This document shows, piece by piece, positions 39,501 through 49,276 of a DNA stretch of 64,000 nucleotides. The notes below the pieces were generated by a model, which was not told the origin of the DNA, did no database searches, and saw only the letters and a program-made list of their open reading frames with translations. The position numbers and the translations under genes are program-made. Positions within the stretch are counted from its first letter, which is position 1. Each line of letters starts with the position of its first letter. The stretch comes from Cryomorphaceae bacterium BACL11 MAG-121001-bin54 (GTDB lineage Bacteria; Bacteroidota; Bacteroidia; Flavobacteriales; BACL11). The stretch is taken from contig CAJJAH010000004.1 in NCBI GenBank assembly GCA_905182255.1, forward strand, positions 1 to 64,000, given 5' to 3'.

Positions 39501-39900
39501 CCTCCCAGCTTTCTTTGTACTTCATTACATTTTTACGACAAGCCTTATTATACTCCTCAATAGATATTTTTGAACCAATATCTTCTTTTGTAATTCCTAA
39601 TTCTTTTTCAACAGCGAGCTCAACCGGCAACCCATGAGTATCCCACCCCGCCTTACGGTTTACTTTAAATCCTTTAAGTGTTTTGTAGCGGCAAAATAGG
39701 TCTTTAATAGTTCGGGCAATTACATGATGAATGCCAGGCATTCCGTTTGCTGAAGGAGGTCCTTCATAAAATGTAAAAGTTGGATTTTCTTTTCGGCTTT
39801 CGATACTTTGTTTAAAAACATCATGACCTCTCCAGTTTTCTAAAACTTCTTTATGTGTTTTAGATAAACTTAATTGTTTGTATTGCTTGAATTTGCTCAT
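36553..39900 (-). CDS. ileS: Isoleucyl-tRNA synthetase
   Basis: Class I synthetase of 1115 residues. The HIGH-type motif is GMPGIHHV (about residues 48-56) and the KMSKS-type motif KMSKRLG lies near residue 665. A large editing insertion and a C-terminal anticodon-binding region are present. The length fits the long, eukaryote-like form found in many Bacteroidota. It is preceded by a good promoter and followed by the dksA-like gene and lspA. Confidence 0.96.
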   Translation of the reverse strand: MSKFKQYKQLSLSKTHKEVLENWRGHDVFKQSIESRKENPTFTFYEGPPSANGMPGIHHVIARTIKDLFCRYKTLKGFKVNRKAGWDTHGLPVELAVEKELGITKEDIGSKISIEEYNKACRKNVMKYKESWEDITEEMGYWVDMKNPYVTYDNKYIESVWWLLGQMHKKGLLYKGHTVQPFSPKAGTGLSTHELNQPGCYRNVKDTSAIAQFKVIKNDKSDFILSKTKNDIYCLAWTTTPWTLPSNTALAVGKKIDYLLVETLNQYTGKAITVIVAKKLFANYFKPENNGLKFADYTVGGKNLPFNIIAELKGDKLAGLRYEQLLPYAQPEDGDAFTIILADFVTTDDGTGIVHLAPSFGADDNRVCKQNGIGSLTLVNKQGKFVDSVTDFAGIYVKDEYYTDEDEKPKLSADVQIVIKLKEENLCFKAEKYEHSYPHCWRTDKPILYYPMDSWFIKTTDYKDRMLELNKTINWKPKSTGEGRFGKWLENLVDWNLSRSRFWGIPIPIWRTEDGETEICISSIEELKSEIEKSIAAGFMDLNPLADFVVGDMSSENYTTFDLHRPYVDNIILISNDGKPMKRELDLIDVWFDSGSMPYAQLHYPFENKESFEENYPADFIAEGVDQTRGWFFTLHAISTMLFDSVAYKNVISNGLVLDKNGNKMSKRLGNATDPFKTIDIYGADATRWYMISNAQPWDNLKFDESGIQEVQRKFFGTLYNTYSFFALYANIDGFNYSENEVLVVNRSEIDRWILSELNTLVKQVEGNYEDYEPTKVARLIQEFVMDKLSNWHVRLSRRRFWKGEYNTDKISAYQTLFECLEKISIISAPIAPFFMDRLFQDLNTISKKHSITSVHLANFPKADNNNIDVDLERKMHLAQNITSLALSLRKKEMIRVRQPLQKIMIPVLNPKMQRDIEDVSRIVLSEINVKEIAYLTENSDVLTKKIKPNFKTLGPKFGKDMKLISEAITQFTSTNIKQIEIEGIYKINDAISIDLTDVEISSADIPGCIVANNDGVTVALDITISAELKEEGLAREFINRIQNLRKDNGFEVTDKVSILVENNEQLKSAIQNNFSYICDETLADKLEFSNNIESETNDLELVEGITAKVSIKKH

Positions 39901-39924
39901 TTTTTATACTAAATATAATGCTTG

Positions 39925-39955
39925 CAAATATAGTTTTTGCATTTTAGATAGGCAA
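39925..39955 (-). promoter_or_regulatory. Promoter of ileS
   Basis: On the minus strand TTG (39955-39953), 20 bases, then TATATTTG (39932-39925), followed 25 bases later by the ileS ATG. Both elements and the spacing match the Bacteroidota consensus. Confidence 0.65.
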
Positions 39956-39988
39956 TGCTAATTTGTCTTAAAAAATGAGTTGAATTAT

Positions 39989-42900
39989 TTAACGAATAAT
40001 AAAAATATGTCCCATATCTTGATGTTTCCAGCCTTCAAAATCTTGGAAATACACCTCATAAATATAGGTACCCATAGGTAAATCATTGCCTGTTTTATAA
40101 TGTTTCCCATCCCAGCCATTTTCATTTAAGAAACATTCTAAGTCAGCAATTTTTTCAGTAGCATATACTAAATTAGAAAAACGATCGTAAACATTAAAAT
40201 AAAAAGTAGCCTCTCTAATCCCATTATGTGTTAAACAAAATAAATCATTAATTCCATCATAATCTGGAGTGAATGAATTTGGAATATACATCCAATAATC
40301 ATCCGCAACCCAGAGTTGCTTAAATGTAGTATCACTGCAACCGACATCATCCGTAACAATTAGGTTTAATTGATAGATCCCTACTGAATCTTTAAAAACA
40401 TGATAAGGGTCTGGAGTAAAATCATTGGGCGTGTTATCTCCAAAATCCCAATTCCAAGCTACTATGTTCCCTAGCGAAAGATCATTTAACTGTACGGAGG
40501 GATACAAAACAGACAAGGTGTCACTAGCTGCAGAAAAAATTGCAGTGGGCGATTCAAAAACAGTAACTATAGCAGAGCCATTAATACTACCACTACTAAT
40601 AGCATCTGAGAAATATGTCAATGTGTAGATCCCTTCTTTTTTAGTTTTAATGTGATAGGGATTATCATTTGTGGTTATGCTTGACTGGTTCACACCATTA
40701 ATAGCATAAATAAAAGTATAAGGAGGAAAGCCTGCAGCAAAGGAAACTTCTACATCAGCCTGAGTTGAACTATTATCACAAACTACTTCATCTCCAGAAA
40801 TAAATGCTGCTAGTGGAGGAATTAAACTAATTACCAACTTAACAGTATCGTTGTATGCTGAAATGAAAGAATTAGCCTCAGAATTTCCATTTAACATAGT
40901 AATACTATCATAATCCCAACTTACAAAAGAATATAAAGGATCGATATTAGGTGTCAATGTAATGTTCTCATTATTATAATAAGATGTACTAGTTGGAAAA
41001 ACACTCGTATTTATGCCATTAATATCAATAGTTGTGCTTGTGCCAGTAGGAAAAATATCATAGACAATTGTTGGCTTTTTATAAAGATGTAAGGTTACGG
41101 TATCATTGTAAGATGCAGTAAATGAGATGATCGGGCTAGTGACTGTTGGAGTTAATGCAATGCTATCAGAATCCCATGTGTTGAATCCAAACATAGGATC
41201 AAGGTTTGCCGAGACATTGACCGCTTCGTTGATTATATAGTTTATAGTTGTTGGAAAGGTATTAATTAACGTGCCATCAACCGATATATTTGTTGTTGTT
41301 CCTGTTGGTTTTATATTGTAAGTAATATCTCTCGTTGGAGTAGGTGGAATAAAATAGGCTTGTACTATTACGTCACTTTGTAAATCTAATACCAAGGTAT
41401 CTACGTTGGGGTCAAATACATATGTATTTGTTGAGATAATTTCCCAATGATCAAAAGGACCACTTACTACTTTAAAAGGCAAATCAATACCTCCAAATCT
41501 TTGGTCGGTCCATCCAGTATTTAAATCATTAATAATATTACTATTACTCATTTCTACTTCTCCAACTCCTATAATTTCAACAGTAACATCAAATATTCCG
41601 GTAATAGCAGTATCGCAATCCACAAAACCTGAATTCATACTATCACACCTTGCTAAAATAAAATCTCTTAAATCAGTAACATTGTTTTCCCAAGTAGTAT
41701 AAGTACCTCCCCAGGTTGCAATTTGCCTTGGCATTTCAGGCTCTATTACGGCTATCATACTATCTAATACATATATCATAAAATCGCAAGATAATCCTCC
41801 ATTTGCTAAATCTTGCCATCTGTTAATATAGTCATCATGAAATTCCTGATTGGTAAGTAGTGCACTCCAGATAGGGACATGTCCTTGCCCACCTGGATTA
41901 TTCAATAAGTCCGCAGCTTCACAAGGATCATTTGTAGGAGTCTGCTTGCCAGCCCCCAGGCCAAGAGTAATTAATATAGTGATCAAAAGTGGCATCCATA
42001 TCCCATAAAGCGTATCTCCATTTTTTCTTATCTCCATTAGGGTTTAATCCTCTCCACCAAGCAGTATTCCAATTTAACCAGTCGGAAGCAACTACGTATG
42101 AATTTAAGAGAAAATAATCAATAATACTGCCAGTATTAAAAATTCCTTTAGCATAATTATAGTTAGCTTGATCACTCATTGGATTTGAGCGTACATATAA
42201 TTCTCTATTACATTCCAGTTCCCCATAATCAATAGGATCTGCAGGCGGCCCAACTTTTGGTAATTCTGACCAAGTTTGACCCCAAGTTTTCAGAATAGTC
42301 AACTTGACTCTTAGATGGCTTGATCGTAATAATGCTTAGTGAAATCATGATCATCTGCTTTTTCTCTAATGTCATATACACCCCAATATTCTCCATTTAG
42401 GTACAACTATACATGAAGTAGTGAGAGCGCTCATCCATTCTTAAATCTGCTAATTGAGATAAATGATGAACGTAGGCATCTCTGATGTGAGCTCCTGAGC
42501 CTCCATTAGATTAAGGGATAATTATCATTTGCAGCAGCTTTTACAATTACTTCTTTGAAATTTATCGCGATCTCTTTGTCATCAAATATTTTATCTTGTA
42601 AAGCATAATTATATCCAAATTGGTCTCTCATTACATAATCAAACCCTCTTTGATCGTAGGCCCAAGAATCATTTCCATGTTTATTATACTCCCCAGTTCC
42701 TTTATCAAGCAACATTCCATTTTTATCAAACCATTCTATAGTTCCTTCAGGCTCTATCTGATTCCCATTTAATAAATTATCAACCTGTTCGCCTGCAATT
42801 GATAAGATTGGGATAGTGTGTGTATCGTTAATGAAAAAGGTATGAAAATCAATAAAACTAGACGGAATATTAGTCCGTTTGAGCTATATGCAATTGCCTT

Positions 42901-43587
42901 TATCACCGAGGTTGAAGTAATGTTAATTGGAATGTTATTGTACTGAGTAGAGCTGTTATTAGGCTCATCTCCATTATCAGTGTAATATATTGTAATCTGA
43001 GGGTCTGGGCTGCTCATCGTTAAGTTAACGGCAGTATTATTATAACCTCCAGATTGTGAAAAAACAGGAGTTGTTGCATATTCTTCCATTGCACCAAAAT
43101 TATTCGCATTAGGCGTTCCTGAAATAAAAACACTCCAATTTGCAGCCCCGTCTGTTTCTCTCCCTCTAGTGTGCGTTTTTTGGTTTGGCATTACTTTTAT
43201 AGAATCCTGAAAGATTCCAGAAGCATCAGAAATCATAAAGACTTCATTTCCTTTCGTTTGTGTAATCTTAAAGTTTGTGTGTGCATTTGATCCAATCAAT
43301 TCATCTCTTCCAGAACAGTAAACAACAGCCAAGCCATTTGCCGGCACAATGAATGAAGATGGAAATAACCATTTTGATGGATTAGAAGTTTTATCTGTGA
43401 GCGCCCATCCATTAATATCAATAGGGGAGGCGGTAGGGTTATACAGTTCTACCCAATCTTCATATTCACCGTAGTTATCAGCGTATGTATCATAATTGGC
43501 AGCAGAATATTCATTAATTAGAATCTGACCATTTAAAGAAAATAAAGTAAGACAAATAAATAAGGCAGTATAAATTATTTTATTCAT
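39989..43587 (-). CDS. Large T9SS type B surface protein with LTD, CotH and PKD domains, multiply frameshifted
   Basis: Read across its breaks this is one secreted protein of about 1200 residues. In order it has a signal peptide (MNKIIYTALFICLTLFS), a lamin-tail domain (EDWVELYNPTASPIDINGW) and a chitobiase-C-like segment. A CotH spore-coat-kinase-like domain follows (HGNDSWAYDQRGFDYV, WRYALWDMDATFDHY), then tandem repeats, a PKD domain (WNWDFGDNTP) and a gliding-associated C-terminal domain (IPNSFTPDYDGINDLF). Open pieces are 43587-42769, 42715-42506, 42302-41928 and 42037-39989. At least seven single-base indels lie between about 42880 and 41963. CotH domains may phosphorylate surface proteins; function here is inferred. 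Confidence 0.85.
40800..41340 (-). repeat. Two tandem protein repeats of about 85-90 residues
   Basis: Within the CotH/T9SS protein, the segment beginning ITYNIKPTGTTTNISVDGT is followed by a second copy beginning VYDIFPTGTSTTIDINGIN. Both continue with FPT, NxxxxLDP or NIDP, WDxDSI and SYNDTVxL. They resemble bacterial Ig-like or InlB-type surface repeats. A third, weaker copy may precede them. Confidence 0.7.
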
Positions 43588-43591
43588 TCTA

Positions 43592-43599
43592 CAAAAATA
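43592..43599 (-). promoter_or_regulatory. Candidate -7 element of the CotH/T9SS gene
   Basis: TATTTTTG on the minus strand matches TAnnTTTG four bases before the start ATG at 43587. Confidence 0.4.
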
Positions 43600-43693
43600 C
43601 AGAAAAAAAATATTTTTCCCACCAGTATCAGCTAGTTATCTTATGAGTTCAAACATAAGGACTAATGACATGTACTTAAAGGTACATTTTTTT

Positions 43694-43701
43694 TACTTTT
43701 G
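43694..43701 (+). promoter_or_regulatory. Candidate -7 element of the decarboxylase gene
   Basis: TACTTTTG is a full match to TAnnTTTG, 21 bases before the ATG at 43723. No upstream TTG is seen at the usual spacing. Confidence 0.45.
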
Positions 43702-43722
43702 CAAATTAATTAATATACTTTG

Positions 43723-45114
43723 ATGCAGAATAATATAAAAGAGGATTTACATTTTTTTAATGAATTAGTTAATGATTTAATTAACGATGAATTAGTTAAC
43801 CCCATTGCTAACGCAATTACAACTTCAGAACTGACTTCAGAATTTGATTTAGAATTAAAATCAATACCAGCAATAACTGAGGATTTTAAGAGAGAGCTAA
43901 AAAAATTAGTTTTAAGCACACCTAAGTCATCTTCAAGGTTGTTTTTTAATCAGTTGTTTGGAGGCAGACATAGTAAAGCAATTTTAGGGGATTTATTGGC
44001 CGTTATGCTTAATAATAGTATGGCTACTTATAAAATTGCAGGACCTCAAGTGGCAGTCGAAAAGGAGATAATCAAGCAAGTAAATAAGCTAATTGGATAC
44101 CCCGAAGGCTGTGGAGGTACTTTTCCAACTGGTGGTTCTATGGCTAATTTTATGTCTTTAGTTATGGCAAGAGATAAAAAGGATGCGGAGATTAAAAATA
44201 AAGGTATGCAGGGAAAACTGATTGCATACACTTCGGTAAATTCTCATTATTCTCTTGCAAAAAACATTGCGTTTGCAGGAATAGGAAGGGATAATATACG
44301 CTATATTAAATCAAATAAAGTTGGACAGATTGATGTGCCTGACTTTAAACAGCAATTAGTAAAAGATATTGAAAATGGATTTGTTCCTTTTTATATGAAT
44401 GCAACAGCAGGAACAACTGTTTTATGTGCGTTTGATAATTTATCAGAGTTATCCCCTGTTTGTAAAAAATACGATATTTGGATGCATGTTGACGGCGCAT
44501 TTGGAGGTGCAGTTATTTTTACTGAAAAATATAATCATTTAGTGAAAGGTATTGAGCTTTCGGATTCTTTTTGTTTCAATGCTCATAAAACCCTAGGCGC
44601 ACCAATAAGCACATCAGTAATAGCGGTAAAAGACAATAGGGATTTATATAATTCATTTAACAATGACGCTACTTATCTTTATCAAACTGATGATGAAAAT
44701 TATAATTTGGGACAAACTTCTTTTGAATGTGGAAGAAGAAATAATGCCTTAAAGTTTTGGACACTTTGGAAGGCTATAGGTACTAACGGCATTGCTAAAA
44801 TTGTTGAACACGAATTCCAATTGGCAGATACGGCAAGGAATTATGTGAGAAATAATGATTCTTACACTTTGTATAGTTTTGATGATTCTCTTTCAATTTG
44901 CTTTAACTACAAAGATTTTGATCCAGAAGATTTATGTACTAAATTATATCAGCACAATAAGTTAATGGTAGGATTTGGTTACTTTCATAAGCAAGGGTTT
45001 GTGAGACTAGTTACTATTAATGGAGAAAATACAAATGAAAACATTCTGAATTTCTTCAAAGTACTTGAAGAATTTATAGATAAATATCACGACAAAATTA
45101 AGAGGATTACTTAA
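43723..45114 (+). CDS. PLP-dependent decarboxylase (group II)
   Basis: A pyridoxal-phosphate enzyme of 463 residues in the glutamate/aromatic/diaminobutyrate decarboxylase family. It shows PTGGSMANFMSL, the PLP-binding aspartate in HVDGAFGGAV and the Schiff-base lysine in NAHKTLGAP (about residue 289). The amino-acid substrate cannot be told. I use the ATG at 43723 rather than the TTG at 43720. Stands alone, facing the DUF481 gene across a 160-bp gap with no clear hairpin. Confidence 0.88.
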   Translation: MQNNIKEDLHFFNELVNDLINDELVNPIANAITTSELTSEFDLELKSIPAITEDFKRELKKLVLSTPKSSSRLFFNQLFGGRHSKAILGDLLAVMLNNSMATYKIAGPQVAVEKEIIKQVNKLIGYPEGCGGTFPTGGSMANFMSLVMARDKKDAEIKNKGMQGKLIAYTSVNSHYSLAKNIAFAGIGRDNIRYIKSNKVGQIDVPDFKQQLVKDIENGFVPFYMNATAGTTVLCAFDNLSELSPVCKKYDIWMHVDGAFGGAVIFTEKYNHLVKGIELSDSFCFNAHKTLGAPISTSVIAVKDNRDLYNSFNNDATYLYQTDDENYNLGQTSFECGRRNNALKFWTLWKAIGTNGIAKIVEHEFQLADTARNYVRNNDSYTLYSFDDSLSICFNYKDFDPEDLCTKLYQHNKLMVGFGYFHKQGFVRLVTINGENTNENILNFFKVLEEFIDKYHDKIKRIT

Positions 45115-45274
45115 TTTTTTAAATTAAGGCAAGGCTACTATAAAAATGCGTAACACGTTTGTGTAATTTGTGATTAAAAAATATGTTATTTAAACAAAAT
45201 TAACTCCAAGCGATGTTTGAAATACTAGTAATGATCTGCTCGTACGGTTCAAAAAGTTCTTATTTACTGGCTTT

Positions 45275-45991
45275 CTAAAAAGAATAAGAGATACCATTAA
45301 TTAGCTGATAATCTGTTTCGGGGATTCCTATTTCAGGCTCGCTATCATAATTGAAATTAGTATTAATGCTTAATAAAAATTGAGTGCTTAAATTCATTCT
45401 TACTGAAAGATTACTAATCCATCTGAAATCGCCAAAACCATCTAAATTTGGCTGATAACTATTTTTTAAAGTAATCTGCATAGATTTCTTAATTTTTTTG
45501 GTAAAAAGGATGTTTGAGTTTAGCCTGTTTTGTAATTTATTCTCTCTTCCCAACACATTTTCTTTTTCTCTTTGTATAGTAATTCCGATATTAACAGATT
45601 TCTTACTAAATAAGCTATAGGACACTCCAATACCTATAGTGTATCGGTTTTTAATTTTTTTATCAATATCGTATAGATTTTGAAATAAGAATCTAATGTT
45701 TAAGTTTTTAGAAGTCAATTCGTATTTCAAATCCTGCTTACCTTTATTTAACAATTCTTCTTGGCCAGTTTTGCTTACAAAGGCAATGTTATTATTAAGT
45801 GTTAATATATGATTTCTCACTTTATAATTAAGTCTTAAAATATTGTTAAACTGAAAAATTTCTTCTGTGTTTTTTGTAAAATTAAGCCCTAAATCAAAGT
45901 TGCCTGACCATAATTTTTCTTTGGATTTACTATCTTGAGAAAAGCAAAGAGTAGTATACAGTATAGTTAATAGTAATAAACAGCTCTTCAT
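45275..45991 (-). CDS. DUF481-like outer-membrane beta-barrel protein
   Basis: A 238-residue protein with a signal peptide (about 1-19) and alternating hydrophobic strands ending in a C-terminal phenylalanine (INGISYSF), as expected of a small outer-membrane barrel. It resembles the DUF481/YdiY family. Its start overlaps the last base of valS, so it is probably co-transcribed. Function unknown. Confidence 0.75.
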   Translation of the reverse strand: MKSCLLLLTILYTTLCFSQDSKSKEKLWSGNFDLGLNFTKNTEEIFQFNNILRLNYKVRNHILTLNNNIAFVSKTGQEELLNKGKQDLKYELTSKNLNIRFLFQNLYDIDKKIKNRYTIGIGVSYSLFSKKSVNIGITIQREKENVLGRENKLQNRLNSNILFTKKIKKSMQITLKNSYQPNLDGFGDFRWISNLSVRMNLSTQFLLSINTNFNYDSEPEIGIPETDYQLINGISYSF

Positions 45992-48600
45992 TAGGAAAGA
46001 TTTTTAATCTTAGTCTCTATGATTTTAATTTTAGTTTTTGCATCAGTGAGTTTATTTTTTTCGTTTACAACTACCTGATTGGGGGCATTATTGATAAAGC
46101 TAGCATTACTTAATTTACTCTCTACTGATTTTAAGAATCCTATAAAGTAGTCTAATTCTTTTTGTAGCTTTTCAATTTCTAATGCAACATCAATATTACC
46201 AGCTAATGGGATAAAGTATTCGTTTGATTTAACCATAAAACTAAAAGCGCCATTTAGTTTTTCAATTGTAGTATTCATGTTTGAAAGGTTTCCTAATTTT
46301 GCAACAATAGCATCTAAATTAGTATTGGGTTTTTGGTTTTCAATAACGAGTAATTCTAGTTGTTCTTTATTGACAATATTTTGCTGTTTTCTTATTGTTC
46401 TTATTCCTGCCACTACTTCTTTTGTATTTTCAAAATCAGATAATAGTTCCTCGTTTATAATTCCTACTACTGGCCAATCTGCAACAATAATATCGTCTTT
46501 TCTATTATCAATCAAATGCCATATTTCTTCTGTTAGGAAAGGCATAAAAGGATGTAATAGTTTTAGTATTCTTTCTAGCTGCTTAATTGTTTCAGCATAT
46601 GTAGCGCTGTCCATTGGGCTTCCGTAGTTTGGTTTTACTATTTCTAAGTACCATGAACAGAAATCATCCCAAACCAACTTGTATGTCCCCATTAAAGCTT
46701 CAGAAATTCTATATTTACTATATGATTCGTCAATTTCATTAATAGTCTTACTCAGCTTACTTTCAAACCAATTTATGGCCTTTTTTGAACTTTCTGGTTG
46801 CTTACAGTCAGACACCTCCCATCCTTTTATTAAACGAAAAGCATTCCATATTTTGTTAGAGAAATTACGGCCTTGCTCACAAAGCCCTTCATCAAAAGGG
46901 ATGTCGTTTCCTGCTGGCGCACAGAGTAACATTCCTACTCTCACTCCATCAGCTCCATATTTTTTTATTAACTCAATAGGGTCAGGAGAATTCCCTAGTG
47001 TTTTACTCATTTTTCTCCCTTGCTCATCTCGAACTAGTCCAGTAAGATAAACATTTTTAAAGGGTAATTTCTCTCTATATTCATAACCCGCCATAACCAT
47101 CCTGGCTACCCAAAAGAATAATATGTCAGGACCAGTAATTAAATCATTGGTAGGGTAGTAGTAATTTATTTCTGTATTGTTAGGGTTTCTTATCCCATCA
47201 AAAACAGAAATTGGCCATAGCCACGAAGAGAACCAAGTGTCCAGTACATCTGAATCTTGTTTTAAGTCATCCATAGTTATTGACGGATTCTTTTTTTGCG
47301 CTAAAGCTAACGCTTCTTGTTTGCTCTCAGCAACAACGTATTTATTGCCTTCGTAGAAATAGGCTGGAATCTGTTGCCCCCACCAAAGCTGACGAGACAC
47401 GCACCAATCTTTAATATTTTCCATCCAATGCTTATAAGTATTTTTAAATTTTGGAGGATGAAATTTAATATCATCATTCATTACATGTTCTAGTGCAGGT
47501 TTAGAAAAGGATTCCATTTTAAAAAACCATTGCATAGATAGCTTAGGTTCAATCACCGCATCTGTTCTTTCTGAAAAACCAACTTTATTTTGGTACTCTT
47601 CCATTTTAACTAAACATCCTTTAGTTTTTAAGTCCACAGCAATTTCCTCTCTTACTGCAAATCTATCTTTCCCAACATATAAGACTGCATTTTCACTTAA
47701 AGTGCCATCATCATTTAGGATGTCAATTGTTTTCAGTCCATACTTATCTCCTAATTGATAGTCATTTATATCATGTGCTGGAGTAATTTTTAATGCTCCT
47801 GTTCCAAATTCCATATCCACATATTCATCAAAGATGATAGGGATTATTCTATCTAATAAAGGAATAATTGCTTTTTTATCTTTTAGGTGTGTGTATCGTT
47901 CATCATTAGGATTTACACAAATTGCTGAATCACCTAAAATAGTTTCTGGTCTAGTGGTAGCAATTGTTATTGTTTCATTAATTCCTTCAATTTTATATTT
48001 AATATAGTAAAGTTTTGAATTTACTTCTTTGTGTATTACCTCTTCATCTGACAAAGCTGTTTGTGCTGATGGATCCCAATTTACCATACGCACGCCTCTG
48101 TAAATAAGTCCTTTTTGGTGTAAGTCAACAAAAACTTTAATTACAGATTCACTCATTTCATCATCCATAGTGAACTTAGTCCGCTTCCAATCGCATGAAG
48201 CTCCTAATTTTTTTAATTGTTCCAGAATGATTCCTCCATGCTTTTCTTTCCAATCAAAAGCATGTTCTAAGAATTCTTTTCTTGTTAGGTCATTTTTTTG
48301 GATACCTTCTTTTGCTAGTTTCTGTACTACTTTTGCTTCAGTGGCAATTGAAGCATGATCAGTGCCTGGTACCCAACAAGCATTAAATCCCAGCATACGA
48401 GCACGCCTTACCATTACATCTTGCAAAGTATTGTTTAACATGTGCCCCATGTGTAGAACACCAGTTACATTTGGCGGAGGGATTACAATAGTATAAGCCT
48501 CACGCTCATCAGGGTTGGAATTGAAATAGCCTTTTTCGATCCAGTGCGCGTACCATTTATCTTCTGTAATTAAGGGGTTGTATGTTTTTGGAATACTCAT
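45991..48600 (-). CDS. valS: Valyl-tRNA synthetase
   Basis: Class I synthetase of 869 residues with [18 protein letters not shown] (HMGH near residue 49), [12 protein letters not shown] near residue 533, an editing domain and a C-terminal coiled-coil arm (from about 800). Complete. A TAAATTTG -7 element precedes it at 48629-48622. Confidence 0.97.
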   Translation of the reverse strand: MSIPKTYNPLITEDKWYAHWIEKGYFNSNPDEREAYTIVIPPPNVTGVLHMGHMLNNTLQDVMVRRARMLGFNACWVPGTDHASIATEAKVVQKLAKEGIQKNDLTRKEFLEHAFDWKEKHGGIILEQLKKLGASCDWKRTKFTMDDEMSESVIKVFVDLHQKGLIYRGVRMVNWDPSAQTALSDEEVIHKEVNSKLYYIKYKIEGINETITIATTRPETILGDSAICVNPNDERYTHLKDKKAIIPLLDRIIPIIFDEYVDMEFGTGALKITPAHDINDYQLGDKYGLKTIDILNDDGTLSENAVLYVGKDRFAVREEIAVDLKTKGCLVKMEEYQNKVGFSERTDAVIEPKLSMQWFFKMESFSKPALEHVMNDDIKFHPPKFKNTYKHWMENIKDWCVSRQLWWGQQIPAYFYEGNKYVVAESKQEALALAQKKNPSITMDDLKQDSDVLDTWFSSWLWPISVFDGIRNPNNTEINYYYPTNDLITGPDILFFWVARMVMAGYEYREKLPFKNVYLTGLVRDEQGRKMSKTLGNSPDPIELIKKYGADGVRVGMLLCAPAGNDIPFDEGLCEQGRNFSNKIWNAFRLIKGWEVSDCKQPESSKKAINWFESKLSKTINEIDESYSKYRISEALMGTYKLVWDDFCSWYLEIVKPNYGSPMDSATYAETIKQLERILKLLHPFMPFLTEEIWHLIDNRKDDIIVADWPVVGIINEELLSDFENTKEVVAGIRTIRKQQNIVNKEQLELLVIENQKPNTNLDAIVAKLGNLSNMNTTIEKLNGAFSFMVKSNEYFIPLAGNIDVALEIEKLQKELDYFIGFLKSVESKLSNASFINNAPNQVVVNEKNKLTDAKTKIKIIETKIKNLS

Positions 48601-48621
48601 TTAGGTGATATTTATATATTG

Positions 48622-48629
48622 CAAATTTA
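48622..48629 (-). promoter_or_regulatory. Candidate -7 element of valS
   Basis: TAAATTTG on the minus strand matches TAnnTTTG, 21 bases before the valS ATG. No TTG at the expected spacing. Confidence 0.45.
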
Positions 48630-48668
48630 CACATTCTAATATTCTGAGGATTTCATGCAATATCTTAT

Positions 48669-48698
48669 TTGTATAAATAAAATATTTTGTTAAATTTG
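48669..48698 (+). promoter_or_regulatory. Promoter of the DUF1573 gene
   Basis: TTG (48669-48671), 19 bases, then TAAATTTG (48691-48698), with the ATG 36 bases downstream. This is one of the clearest matches to the Bacteroidota promoter consensus in the window. Confidence 0.65.
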
Positions 48699-48734
48699 CC
48701 GTTCATTATTTCAAAATTAACTAAAAAAAAAGAA

Positions 48735-49205
48735 ATGAGAAAATTACTTTTATCTCTAGTGCTTATATCAGCTTTTACATTAGGAAATGCCCAAAATGTT
48801 ATAACTACTGATGCTCCCAAAACCGTAGAGTCTACGAATGTAACTATTGATTTTGTATCGAAAGTTATGGATTACGGAACGATCGAGCACAATGCTGACG
48901 GAGCTAGAAAATTTGTATTCACAAATAATGGAACTGAACCTTTGCTAATTAAAAATGCAAAAGGAAGTTGTGGCTGCACAGTACCAACATGGCCAAGAGA
49001 ACCTATTGCTCCTGGAGTCACAGCTGAAATTGGTGTGAAATATGCAACTAATAGAGTGGGGAAATTTACAAAAACAATTACTTTGACAACTAATGCTAGT
49101 AAGAAGCCAGTCATATTAACAATTAAAGGAGAGGTTAATCCTGCTCCAAAAGAAGAGAATGCGCCTTTGAGAAAAACGGATGGATCTCCTTTAGAAAAGA
49201 AATAA
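48735..49205 (+). CDS. DUF1573 secreted protein
   Basis: A 156-residue exported protein. The ATG at 48735 gives a clean signal peptide (MRKLLLSLVLISAFTLGNAQ); the longer frame from 48687 overlaps the promoter and is rejected. The body is one Ig-like DUF1573 domain with FVFTNNGTEPLLI and GSCGCTVPTWPREPIAPG. Function unknown, probably periplasmic. A strong terminator follows. Confidence 0.9.
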   Translation: MRKLLLSLVLISAFTLGNAQNVITTDAPKTVESTNVTIDFVSKVMDYGTIEHNADGARKFVFTNNGTEPLLIKNAKGSCGCTVPTWPREPIAPGVTAEIGVKYATNRVGKFTKTITLTTNASKKPVILTIKGEVNPAPKEENAPLRKTDGSPLEKK

Positions 49206-49232
49206 GCAATTCAAAATATATTACGACATTAG

Positions 49233-49252
49233 CACCCTCATTTATGAGGGTG
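49233..49252 (+). terminator. Intrinsic terminator after the DUF1573 gene
   Basis: CACCCTCA (49233-49240), a 4-base loop and TGAGGGTG (49245-49252) form a perfect 8-bp stem followed by a run of seven T. It separates the DUF1573 gene from the aminotransferase gene. Confidence 0.85.
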
Positions 49253-49276
49253 TTTTTTTATAAAAATTTTACAATA

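Noticed and set aside
45115-45274. Terminator or small RNA between the decarboxylase and DUF481 genes
   Set aside because: No hairpin with a T-run and no convincing promoter; nothing supports a feature in this 160-bp gap.
46277-47050. Forward-strand frames of 116 and 123 residues inside valS
   Set aside because: They are shadows of the intact valS reading frame on the other strand.
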